Origin: Aliarcobacter sp. | GTDB taxonomy: Bacteria; Campylobacterota; Campylobacteria; Campylobacterales; Arcobacteraceae | Reading direction: 5' to 3' | Assembly: GCA_028690445.1 (NCBI GenBank) | Contig: JAQVBE010000010.1 | Location: 1 to 64,000 of the forward strand | DNA: 64,000 nt | Part shown: positions 34,759 through 42,415 of the stretch, piece by piece | Numbering within the stretch: the first letter of the stretch is position 1 | How the letters are laid out: the number at the start of each line of letters is the position of its first letter | The notes under the pieces: model-generated | Told to the model about the DNA's origin: nothing | Databases searched by the model: none | The model's input: only the letters and a program-made list of their open reading frames with translations | Program-made: the position numbers and the translations under genes

Positions 34759-36342
34759 TACATATAGTCTATACTTTTTTCTTCTATATCTCTATTTTCT
34801 TCTTTTAATTGTAAAACCGATTGAGTATCCATTTGTTGTTCAAATCTTCGATTACTTCCTTGACCTTCATTTGCATTTGATGATTGGTTATCACTATTTT
34901 GATTTGAAGAACTAAAATCTAAATTAAACTTAGTACTTTCATCAAATGTTTTATTTAATGAACTTCTTAACATATTTTGATTTTCCATTAAAGTATCTAA
35001 TGTTACATTATTTGTAACATTCATACTAATTGTTAATCCATTATTTCTATCATTTTTCATTAAAATTGAAATAGAACCTAATTCAATAGGATTTAAGTTT
35101 ATTCTAAATGCAGTAACAGGTGGCTTATAATTTTCATACATTTGCTTAGCAATATCAGACATCACTGCCGCCATTTGTTGTTTTGCACCAATTATTTTTG
35201 ATTGAATATTAAAAGATAATGGAGAATTTACACTAACCGTTGCATCATCTGCTAAATTTAGACTATTATCCAATAAAGCATTACTTGCTTCAATAGATTG
35301 TGTAATTAAATTTTTCACTTCTTCACTTTTTACATTTTTATCTAAAAGTAAATTGTCAATAAGATTTTTTCTAGTTACTGATTGGATATCAGGTTTTTTT
35401 ACTTTTATTTTATCAATATCAATATTTTGGTCAATGTCTATATTTTCTAAACCTAACTCCAACATTTCAGCACTTGTTTTAACTGCTTGAATTGAATTAC
35501 CATCTTTTAAAAGATTCACAGCTTCATTTTTATTAAATAACGATTGGCTATTTATTTTATTTTTTTGAGAACCTAAATATATACTTGAGATTAAATCTTT
35601 TGTAACAATATCTTTTAATGGCGTATTAATATCGCCGTTTATTGTATCTAAAGTTAATTTTTCATTATTTTTTAAAATCAATTGATCCATCAATGATAAT
35701 TTTTCTTCTTTTTTTACAACTAAACTCTCTTGTTCTATACCATTTTCGTCAACAACTTCATTTATTTCAATAGGCACTGTTAAAATTGGACTTTCTTTAA
35801 TATTAGAAATATTATCAGTATTTAAAGATATCCCATTATTTAAAATCGTATTAGGAGTTTCATTTTCTGCAAAAATCTTAATATCACTACTTACAACTTC
35901 TTGCGTAGTTATACCATTTTGAGTTTTTATTTCTGTTTGCTCTAATAAAACATCCGTTAAATTTATTTTTTGTTCTTTTGTTTTTATGTTTAAATCAATT
36001 GTAACGCTATTCTTTTTTGTTATTATTGGAGTATCTAAATTTTGTTTTTTTTCTTCTGGAATTATTATTTGTGAAACATCTTTTATTTCTAAATTATTTG
36101 TAGTAATATTTTCTTTTGAAATTATAGGAGTATCTAAATCTTGTTTTATTTCAGTTGGAATTACTATATTTTCAATATTATTTGTTGCAACTATATTTTC
36201 TTTTGGTATTATCGAAGCATCTTTAGTATTCGTACTCTCAACTTCAATTTCTAAACTATTTTCAGTATTACTTTCTTTTGTTATTATAGAAATATCAGAA
36301 TTATGCTTTATTTCTTTTGGAATTATTGTTTCTTTTACATTT
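34758..36342 (-). CDS. fliK: Hook-length control protein FliK, C-terminal part of a frameshifted gene
   Basis: The frame is open from the stop at 36345-36347 to the end at 34758. It lacks any ATG for the first 190 codons; the first practical starts are GTG at 35777 or the ATG of MDQLIL 29 codons on. The C-terminal 150 residues carry the Flg_hook domain (FRINLNPIELGSISILMK), which contacts FlhB for substrate switching. The upper part holds four loose repeats of a D-x-x-I-I-x-K-E pattern. This open stretch joins the N-terminal ORF at 36338-36715 if one A is added to an A7 run, giving about 652 residues. I read it as one gene; see the separate fragment and slippage-site entries. Confidence 0.85.
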
Positions 36343-36715
36343 TTTTAGCTTCAATAACTAATCTATCTAATAAAGAAGTTGTTGAAGTTATTTTTTGTTC
36401 TTCAGGTTTATCAGTTTCACCCTTTTCAGGTTCAATCTTTATATTTCCTAATTGTGTATTATCCAATTTTATTTCTGGATTTATTTCTGAATTTACTTCT
36501 AGATTTTCAACACTAGGTTTTTCTTCTGTCTTTACTTCTTTTGCAGGAGTTGTAACAGCAGTAGTTGCTTTTTCTTCTTTTATTGCTGTATTATTTGATA
36601 ATAAAGAATCAAATAAAGAAGGTTTGTCTTTTACTGTTTGCTCAGAAGTTGAACTAACAGCATTAGTATTTGCTGTTGTTTCAGTTGAAAGTAAATTATT
36701 AATTATATTTGGCAT
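36335..36715 (-). CDS. fliK: Hook-length control protein FliK, N-terminal part
   Basis: This 126-residue ORF (MPNIINNLL..., ending AKKM) is rich in Thr, Glu, Ser and Lys, like FliK N-terminal export and ruler segments. It contains SLLDRLVIEAKK just before the stop, similar to the SLFDSLLSN segment earlier. It ends right after an A7 run, and the downstream frame continues the same gene one base out of register. On its own it would be a truncated product without the FlhB-interacting domain. It begins 5 bases downstream of flgC. Confidence 0.75.
   Translation of the reverse strand: MPNIINNLLSTETTANTNAVSSTSEQTVKDKPSLFDSLLSNNTAIKEEKATTAVTTPAKEVKTEEKPSVENLEVNSEINPEIKLDNTQLGNIKIEPEKGETDKPEEQKITSTTSLLDRLVIEAKKM
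36340..36346 (-). other. A7 homopolymer at the fliK frame break
   Basis: The coding strand reads GCT-AAA-AAA-ATG-TAA in the upstream frame. One more A, or a -1 shift, gives GCT-AAA-AAA-AAT-GTA-AAA and enters the long downstream FliK frame. The run could be a phase-variable tract, a transcriptional slippage site or an assembly error. Confidence 0.7.
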
Positions 36716-36720
36716 TTTGA

Positions 36721-37182
36721 TTACACATTTAATATTTCTAAAGTTTTAGAATCAATATTTTTGTGAGTATTAAATGAAGCTACATTTGATTCATAAGATC
36801 TCATTGCTTCTGTTAAATCAACCATTTCTACAACAGGATTAATATCAGGATATGCAACATATCCATTCTCATCAGCATCAGGATGGGCAGGTTCATATCT
36901 CATAACAGGCTTAGCATCAGATTGAACTATAGATTTAACACCAACACCTCTTAATGAAATATCTGAATTTTTATTATTTGTAGTTTCAACTTCATTTGAA
37001 TTAGTTTTTTTACTATTTGCTAAAAGAATATCTTGAAATACTACTTGCTGTTTTTTATAAGGACCACCTTCTAAAGTATGAGTAGTTTTAGCATTTGCAA
37101 TATTCGCACTCACAACATTAATTCTTGTTCTTTGAGCACTCATACCAGAAGTTGATACATTATATCCATCAAAAAAACCCAT
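36721..37182 (-). CDS. flgC: Flagellar proximal rod protein FlgC
   Basis: The 153-residue protein has the rod-protein N-terminal motif (YNVSTSGMSAQRTRINVVSANIANAKT) and the C-terminal helix with EAMRSYESNVASFNTHK. The centre has YVAYPDINPVVEMVDLTEA, typical for FlgC. It is 14 bases downstream of fliE and 5 bases before fliK. Its usual partner flgB is about 16 kb away next to fliF. Confidence 0.95.
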   Translation of the reverse strand: MGFFDGYNVSTSGMSAQRTRINVVSANIANAKTTHTLEGGPYKKQQVVFQDILLANSKKTNSNEVETTNNKNSDISLRGVGVKSIVQSDAKPVMRYEPAHPDADENGYVAYPDINPVVEMVDLTEAMRSYESNVASFNTHKNIDSKTLEILNV

Positions 37183-37196
37183 TTTAAATCCTTTTA

Positions 37197-37493
37197 CTAA
37201 ATTTGCATTCTCATAATTTCTTTATACGCAGTTAAAGCTTTATTTTTAACTTCTAACGCTAATTTCATAGACAATTCAGCTTCTTCAATTTTTTGTACTG
37301 CTTCTTGCAGGTTTGTAACTTTTCCTGTTGCAATTCCTTCCATAGAATTATAACCTTTAACCTGTTCATCATTTACTTCTGAAATAGCATCATTTAACAT
37401 GTTTTGAAAAGATTTATCTTGGCTTGGAAGTACCTTGTTATTTGTATTTAATCCTAAAGAACCTATTGAATTTGATATTGAAGATATATTCAT
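37197..37493 (-). CDS. fliE: Flagellar hook-basal body protein FliE
   Basis: FliE connects the MS-ring to the rod. The 98-residue protein shows the C-terminal FliE signature EAVQKIEEAELSMKLALEVKNKALTAYKEIMRMQI and the preceding SMEGIATGKVTNL. The first 25 residues are variable. It precedes flgC by 14 bases, the common fliE-flgC order. Confidence 0.94.
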   Translation of the reverse strand: MNISSISNSIGSLGLNTNNKVLPSQDKSFQNMLNDAISEVNDEQVKGYNSMEGIATGKVTNLQEAVQKIEEAELSMKLALEVKNKALTAYKEIMRMQI

Positions 37494-37503
37494 AATTTAC
37501 CTT

Positions 37504-37839
37504 TTACTTTGTTTTTTTCTGATCTTTATTATTTGCATCGGAAATGTCTTTTACTGTTAATTCATTTAACATAAGTTGAATTTTTTCTTCATTATATTTG
37601 AAATTAAACTCATTTCTTTTATTCTCAAGACTGAAAAGACTTATGATTAATGAAAGCATCATATTACTGACACCTTTTAAAACTATTGTTATTAGAATAA
37701 TACCTAAAATCATCTCCATGGGAGTAAATAAATCAGCATTTATTATAAAAAATATTAGTGTTGCAAAAAATCCAGTAGCAATATAAAATCTAAATACGCC
37801 ACTATTTATTACAGTTTGTGAGAATCTCTCAATTACCAT
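37504..37839 (-). CDS. Unknown two-helix membrane protein of the flagellar operon
   Basis: The 111-residue protein has two hydrophobic segments (about 14-33 and 43-65), a short loop between them and a charged C-terminal tail of about 40 residues ending in NNKDQKKTK. No family is recognised. It lies 10 bases before fliE and 68 bases after flhG, so it is likely a flagellar membrane accessory. It might act in place of a small protein such as FliO, but no sequence evidence supports that. Confidence 0.65.
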   Translation of the reverse strand: MVIERFSQTVINSGVFRFYIATGFFATLIFFIINADLFTPMEMILGIILITIVLKGVSNMMLSLIISLFSLENKRNEFNFKYNEEKIQLMLNELTVKDISDANNKDQKKTK

Positions 37840-37907
37840 AATTCTGTACTTTTTGTAACAATATTAATAGAATTTATTGAACTTAGTTTTTGCACTTAGA
37901 ACAAACC

Positions 37908-38726
37908 TTAATGAATATTTTTTAATAACTTATCGATAATCACTTGTAACTGTTTTGTAGTTTCATCAGATGAAAACTCATTGGCAAATAATTTTCTAAG
38001 TCTTCCTGTCGTAGAAATATTTGCAGAAGTTGAAACGTTTCCCATATATTCTACCATAAAATCTGTATTTAAACTATTTTTCTTTCCCAAAGTTATTAAA
38101 GAATTAGCTATTGTTTCACCTATTTGATAATTTCTTGTATGATTAAAACTCAACATTAATTTATTTTTTTCAAGAGAAAGCATTTTCATCAAAGAATATA
38201 CATCAGTTAAAGCACTAGGATCTGTAGTTGTTATTGCTAAAATATTATCAGAAATTGATAAAAATTCTTTTACATATTCATTTAATCCAGCTCCTGTGTC
38301 AACCAATAAAATATCAAAAGTATTTAAAGAAATTATATCTTTTACAATTCTAGAAAAAACAAAAGTATTTTTATTTGAGCTATATTGATAGCCACTTCTT
38401 CCAGCAATTAAATAAACATTTGAATAAATTGTTGATGTAATTACCTCATCTAGTGTTTTTGTTCCATCTATATATTCAAAAAGCGTATTTTGTGGCTTAA
38501 TATCAAATAAAACCTGCATATTCGCCAAACCAATATCTGCATCTAAAACAGCAACTTTAAAACCTCTACGTGAAAGTAAAAAAGCCATATTAGCAGTAAA
38601 AGTAGATTTCCCGACTCCACCTTTTCCCGATGTTATTGTTATTAATTTAGTTTTAGAATAGTTTTTTTTTACTCTATTAGTAAGTTTTACTAACTTACTA
38701 GCTTGAGAAGAAATTGCATCAAACAA
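37908..38726 (-). CDS. flhG: Flagellar number regulator FlhG (MinD-like ATPase)
   Basis: FlhG is a ParA/MinD-type ATPase that controls the number of polar flagella by stimulating the GTPase FlhF. The 272-residue protein has the deviant Walker A KGGVGKST (about residues 34-41), VAVLDADIGLANM and the Walker B-like ILLVDTGAGLN. The N-terminal helix SQASKLVKL matches the DQAxxLR activator motif that contacts FlhF. It follows flhF after 3 bases. Confidence 0.94.
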   Translation of the reverse strand: MFDAISSQASKLVKLTNRVKKNYSKTKLITITSGKGGVGKSTFTANMAFLLSRRGFKVAVLDADIGLANMQVLFDIKPQNTLFEYIDGTKTLDEVITSTIYSNVYLIAGRSGYQYSSNKNTFVFSRIVKDIISLNTFDILLVDTGAGLNEYVKEFLSISDNILAITTTDPSALTDVYSLMKMLSLEKNKLMLSFNHTRNYQIGETIANSLITLGKKNSLNTDFMVEYMGNVSTSANISTTGRLRKLFANEFSSDETTKQLQVIIDKLLKNIH

Positions 38727-38729
38727 TTC

Positions 38730-39878
38730 TTATCTCCTAATACATTGTTTATTCATAAAACAATCTATTAAAAAAGTTGAATCTGATACAATTAAATCAT
38801 CTGGCACATTTTGTCCAATAGAAAAATATGTGATAGATTTTTTTGTTTTATGGGCAAAAGATATGAGATTTCCAAAACTTCTTGTTTCATCTAATTTAGT
38901 AAAAGTTAAATAATCAATAGAAAGTCTTGAATAATTTTTATAAATTTCAAGTAAATCACTATGTTTAACATTTGCAGGAAGAACTAAAATCTTTTCAATT
39001 GGTAATTCTTCAACTCTTTTTTGATATTCATTTATAAGCTCAATTTTATCAATATCATATTGACTTGAACCTGCTGTATCAATAAAAATATAATTACAAT
39101 CTTTTAATCTTAAAAGTGCTTCAGATAAACCCTCAGGTTTTTTTACAATCTCCAAAGGCAATCTCATAATATTTGTATAAGCTTGTAATTGCTCTATTGC
39201 TCCAACTCTAAATGAATCTAAAGTTACAATACCAACTTTATAGTTTTGCCCCAATTTATAAGCATATCTTGCAGCTAATTTTGAAATAGTCGTAGTTTTT
39301 CCAACTCCTGTTGGTCCAACCATCATAATTATTTTTCTTTGATGTTTTCTTAATGGAACCTCATGTTTTATTGGAATTACCCTTCTTAAAATCAATTTAA
39401 AAAAATCATTAACTTTTTTTGGATTTGATTTTAATGCAATAGGTAATTGTTTAATAGTTTTTTTCATAATTGTATAAGTCATCTCTTGATCAAACTCATT
39501 TTGTTCAAAAATGTTATACATAGATGCAAATTCAGGAGGTATTGTTAAATCATATAATTGACTTTTAGGATTCCAAATAGATTTTTGAACTTGTTCTAAA
39601 ACACTTTGCATTTTAAGAATCTCTTCTTTAAAATCATATACTTGTGTTTTCATTGCTTCTGAATTAGCTGTTGCTTTGCTAATTGCTGTTTTGGTATATT
39701 GTAAATTTTTCTTTTTATGTTGATCTTCGATTGCCACAACAACTTCATACATATCTTTGCCATTTTGTTGTGTAGATATTTTCTTTGTAGATATTACAAT
39801 AGCTTCTTCACCACACTCTTCCTGAGCTTGTCGCAATGCGATAGTTGGTGTTTCTCCTAAAAAAGATAACATATTCAT
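38730..39878 (-). CDS. flhF: Flagellar placement GTPase FlhF (SRP-type)
   Basis: FlhF marks the cell pole for flagellum assembly. The 382-residue protein has the variable N-terminal B domain, then the N and G domains with G1 VGPTGVGKTTTISKLAARYA, LDSFRVGAIEQLQAY, the G3-type IFIDTAGSSQYD and the G4-type TKLDETRSFGN. It is adjacent to flhG, as in most polar flagellates, and overlaps the preceding small gene by 4 bases. Confidence 0.96.
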   Translation of the reverse strand: MNMLSFLGETPTIALRQAQEECGEEAIVISTKKISTQQNGKDMYEVVVAIEDQHKKKNLQYTKTAISKATANSEAMKTQVYDFKEEILKMQSVLEQVQKSIWNPKSQLYDLTIPPEFASMYNIFEQNEFDQEMTYTIMKKTIKQLPIALKSNPKKVNDFFKLILRRVIPIKHEVPLRKHQRKIIMMVGPTGVGKTTTISKLAARYAYKLGQNYKVGIVTLDSFRVGAIEQLQAYTNIMRLPLEIVKKPEGLSEALLRLKDCNYIFIDTAGSSQYDIDKIELINEYQKRVEELPIEKILVLPANVKHSDLLEIYKNYSRLSIDYLTFTKLDETRSFGNLISFAHKTKKSITYFSIGQNVPDDLIVSDSTFLIDCFMNKQCIRR

Positions 39879-40270
39879 TTTGTTCTTCCATCTTTATATA
39901 TTTGTTCAATTGTACCATCGAGATTTTTTATACGAATAAACTCACTATTTTCATAGATTACTTTACCTTTTTTTTCTATTTTTACGCCACCAAAATTAAA
40001 TATAACTGATTCATTTTCATATTTTTTAACATCTTTTATACAAATTATTGTATTTCTATTTATATAGTGCGTGGTAAGATACTCTTTATTTTGCAACTGA
40101 CTTAGTGTTAAAGGAATACAAGACTTACTTATTTCATCTACATTTTGTACTACAACTTTTGAACTATCAAGTTTTTCTTCAAAATTTATTGCAACCTTTG
40201 AAACTAAAACACTAATTGCAAAAAGATTAACATTTAATAAAAAAACTAAAAAACTAAGCTTTAATATCAA
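39875..40270 (-). CDS. Secreted small protein with FlgA-like tail
   Basis: I choose the TTG at 40270 (131 residues) because a perfect GGAGG lies 8 bases ahead, and the product then begins with a clean signal peptide (MILKLSFLVFLLNVNLFA). The ATG at 40285 overlaps that ribosome binding site. The C-terminal half (VKIEKKGKVIYENSEFIRIKNL) resembles the SAF-type end of FlgA, the P-ring chaperone, with the pattern gly-x-ala followed by IRVRN. At 131 residues it would be a reduced FlgA. It has a single pair of Cys (CIPL, CIKD). It overlaps flgN by 17 bases and flhF by 4. FlgA assignment is tentative. Confidence 0.6.
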   Translation of the reverse strand: MILKLSFLVFLLNVNLFAISVLVSKVAINFEEKLDSSKVVVQNVDEISKSCIPLTLSQLQNKEYLTTHYINRNTIICIKDVKKYENESVIFNFGGVKIEKKGKVIYENSEFIRIKNLDGTIEQIYKDGRTK

Positions 40271-40631
40271 AAATCTTTCCTCCATTAACTGCAGTAATCT
40301 CTGAAACTAAATCTTTATACATTTGTTGTACTGGTAATACAATTGATGCTAATCTTTTATTTAATTCATAAAGATCTTTTAATTCTATTTCTAATAAATC
40401 AACACTTGCTCTATAAATATTAACATCAATGCCTTCTTGAATTTTAGACATAAGTTCTTCATTTAATTTAGTTTTTAATGAAGTAATTTTTTCTATCATA
40501 ATATGCTTTTCATCATTTCTTTTTAGAAGTTCTTCATGTTTTGCTGCTTTTATATCTTCAATATCTTGTTCAATAGAGCTTTTCAATTTTATTATTAAAT
40601 CTGACATATTTTGTATAGTGTTTTCAATCAT
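40254..40631 (-). CDS. flgN: FlgN-like flagellar chaperone
   Basis: The 125-residue protein is fully helical with a long coiled-coil pattern (LIIKLKSSIEQDIEDIKAAKHEELLKRNDEKHIMIEKI), as in FlgN/FlgK-FlgL chaperones that guide hook-junction proteins to export. Sequence identity in this family is very low, so the call rests on size, helical pattern and place next to a FlgJ-type gene. It precedes the FlgA-like gene with overlap and follows the rod-binding gene after 8 bases. Confidence 0.65.
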   Translation of the reverse strand: MIENTIQNMSDLIIKLKSSIEQDIEDIKAAKHEELLKRNDEKHIMIEKITSLKTKLNEELMSKIQEGIDVNIYRASVDLLEIELKDLYELNKRLASIVLPVQQMYKDLVSEITAVNGGKIFDIKA

Positions 40632-40639
40632 AAGAATCC

Positions 40640-40945
40640 TTATTTATTGTTTTGTGTTAAAAATTCATAAAGCATATTACTAATTCCTAAGCCACCAGTA
40701 GCGCTATCTGCAATAGACTGTGTATACATTCCTTTTATTATATCAGAACCAGCACCCTCACCTGCAATATTTGTTGTTCTTAAAGATACATCCATGATTT
40801 GATTTAAAAAAAATGACTCAAAATCATTACAAACTTTTTTTAATTGTTCAGAACCTTTATCTTTTAAATTTTCTTGTTTTACATTATCAAATTTATTGAC
40901 TTGTAAAATATCTTTATTTAATAAATTATTACTACTAATTTCCAT
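40640..40945 (-). CDS. flgJ: FlgJ-type rod-binding protein without muramidase domain
   Basis: This 101-residue protein matches the N-terminal rod-binding domain of FlgJ: LKKVCNDFESFFLNQIMDVSLRTT and the C-terminal YTQSIADSATGGLGISNMLYEFL. The muramidase half present in enteric FlgJ is missing, as usual in Campylobacterota. It caps the rod during growth. It overlaps its upstream neighbour by one base. Confidence 0.88.
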   Translation of the reverse strand: MEISSNNLLNKDILQVNKFDNVKQENLKDKGSEQLKKVCNDFESFFLNQIMDVSLRTTNIAGEGAGSDIIKGMYTQSIADSATGGLGISNMLYEFLTQNNK

Positions 40946-41130
40946 TATTGCAACCTATCAAAGAAATTTTCTTTATTTAAAGTATCTTGCTGACTATTCT
41001 CAGCAAGAATATTACTTTTTTGATGATATGAAGCAAATGCTGAAATATCCCACTCATCTCTTAGAATTGTAGAACCTATAACTCTATTTGTATCAGAGGC
41101 TTCAAACCTTCCAATAGTACTTTTATCCAT
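40945..41130 (-). CDS. Small unknown protein (61 residues) in the flagellar operon
   Basis: A soluble 61-residue protein (MDKSTIGRFEASDTNRVIGS...), with no membrane segment or known motif. It sits between fliY (3 bases upstream) and flgJ (1-base overlap), which argues that it is real. It could be a small regulator or an export-linked factor; I found no FlgM or FliT resemblance strong enough to name it. Confidence 0.55.
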   Translation of the reverse strand: MDKSTIGRFEASDTNRVIGSTILRDEWDISAFASYHQKSNILAENSQQDTLNKENFFDRLQ

Positions 41131-41133
41131 AAA

Positions 41134-42009
41134 CTATAGCCCTATATGATTTAATCTAAATTCTTCATTCCCAATTTTTTTTATTTTCAATCCAAATTTT
41201 CCATCGACGATAACAGCTTCACCCACTCCTATTTTTACCCCATTTACCAAAACTTCCAAAGGTTCATTTACCATTTGTTCAAGTTCTATAATCTCACCAA
41301 CATCCCATCTTAAAATATCTTTTAATAAAACGACTTTTGTTCCTAATCGAACACTTAATTTCAATTTTATATGATATAAAAGTTCAAGATTTTTTGGTGT
41401 TTGAAAAGTTGGTGTAGGTGGATAGTTATAATTATTATTAGAAACGATAGAAGATGTTCCACTATCTTTTGAATCATTTCCATCTCCTTCAACACCTGTA
41501 ATTAACGAAAAAAATGGTGAAATGATTTCATCAAAGTAGATAATAATCGGTAATTTCTCATCATCTAAAGATAAAATCATTTCAAAAATATTTGTTTTAT
41601 TTTCTAAAGAAGAACCCTCAACAATTGTTGAACTTTTTACTTCTGATTTTATAGATCCAATATCAGGTAATCCTTGAGCATTTACAGATGTACAAAAACT
41701 TCCACATATATTTGAGATAATTTCATTTACTGCATCAGTAATTTCATCATCTATATGCTCTTTTAAATCACCCATCCCACCAAGCATTAAATATTCAAAT
41801 TTAGTTGCAGTTAGTGCTGGTATAAAAAAAGTTAATTTTGCAGATATCCCTTTGAAATCAAACTTAACTACACACTCAACAAGTTGTGTAGAATCAAAAT
41901 TATCACTTATTAAAGCTACAACAGATTCAACCTGAGAGCTTTTTGATAATAATTGTTCTAAAGTATTTGAAAGTTCTTCTTTAAATATATTTGATAAATC
42001 TGATGCCAA
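41134..42009 (-). CDS. fliY: Flagellar switch protein FliY (CheC-like plus FliN domain)
   Basis: The 291-residue protein has two parts. Residues 1-165 resemble a CheC/FliM-middle domain, with DDEITDAVNEIISNICGSF. After a Ser/Asn/Pro-rich linker (about 176-205) the C-terminal 80 residues form a SpoA/FliN domain (LSVRLGTKVVLLKDILRWDVGEIIELEQ and VNGVKIGVGEAVIVDGKFGLKI). This order is that of FliY of Campylobacter and Bacillus, a C-ring component that can dephosphorylate CheY-P. The catalytic E-x2-N spacing of the CheC family is not exact here. It lacks a FliM-type N-terminal CheY-binding peptide. Confidence 0.85.
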   Translation of the reverse strand: MASDLSNIFKEELSNTLEQLLSKSSQVESVVALISDNFDSTQLVECVVKFDFKGISAKLTFFIPALTATKFEYLMLGGMGDLKEHIDDEITDAVNEIISNICGSFCTSVNAQGLPDIGSIKSEVKSSTIVEGSSLENKTNIFEMILSLDDEKLPIIIYFDEIISPFFSLITGVEGDGNDSKDSGTSSIVSNNNYNYPPTPTFQTPKNLELLYHIKLKLSVRLGTKVVLLKDILRWDVGEIIELEQMVNEPLEVLVNGVKIGVGEAVIVDGKFGLKIKKIGNEEFRLNHIGL

Positions 42010-42025
42010 TTAAAACTACCTTTAT

Positions 42026-42337
42026 TTATTTATTTCGAGATTCCAACTCTTGCAACATGTAGGCTTTAACTTTCATCATATCTTCAGTAGGATATTTAAA
42101 TTCAGCGTCACCTCTTGTTATTTTTACAAAAAAGTTTTTTGAACTTTTGTCGTATCCAAATTTTACATTGTCTAAGATTATTTCATTTTTGTCAGTAATA
42201 TCGCCTGAACCTAATGCCTTTTTATATTGGTCTTCTTGTATTACTTTATTTTTTTCGTCTACATTAATAACTTTTTGTGTTTTCTCTGAATTATTAACTT
42301 TTGAATTTTCTATTTCTGCAATTCTTCCGATTTCCAT
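42026..42337 (-). CDS. FlaG-like protein
   Basis: A 103-residue soluble protein with a variable polar first half and a C-terminal block LDNVKFGYDKSSKNFFVKITRG followed by KYPTEDMMKVKAYM. This follows the FlaG pattern (LxFxxDexxxxxVVKVxD, then a Pro-Glu-Glu-Met-Leu-type segment). FlaG influences filament length in polar flagellates. It is the first gene after an extended -10 promoter, with AAGGAG as ribosome binding site, and heads the fliY-flhF gene run. Confidence 0.65.
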   Translation of the reverse strand: MEIGRIAEIENSKVNNSEKTQKVINVDEKNKVIQEDQYKKALGSGDITDKNEIILDNVKFGYDKSSKNFFVKITRGDAEFKYPTEDMMKVKAYMLQELESRNK

Positions 42338-42371
42338 AGTATTCTCCTTAAAAAAGTAACAATTTTAGATT

Positions 42372-42380
42372 ATTATAGCA
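42372..42380 (-). promoter_or_regulatory. Extended -10 promoter for the flaG-like/fliY gene run
   Basis: On the minus strand the sequence reads TGCTATAAT, a perfect extended -10 box, 28 bases or so upstream of the leader start point and about 35 bases ahead of the FlaG-like start codon. No -35 consensus. No sigma-54 (GG-N10-GC) element was found here. Confidence 0.55.
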
Positions 42381-42415
42381 GAAAAAAATTAAATTATTTA
42401 AGATTCTTAGTGAAA

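Noticed and set aside
35986..36749. Plus-strand open frames opposite fliK with hydrophobic, repeat-like sequence
   Set aside because: They are antisense shadows of the Lys/Ile/Glu-rich FliK repeats, without start signals.
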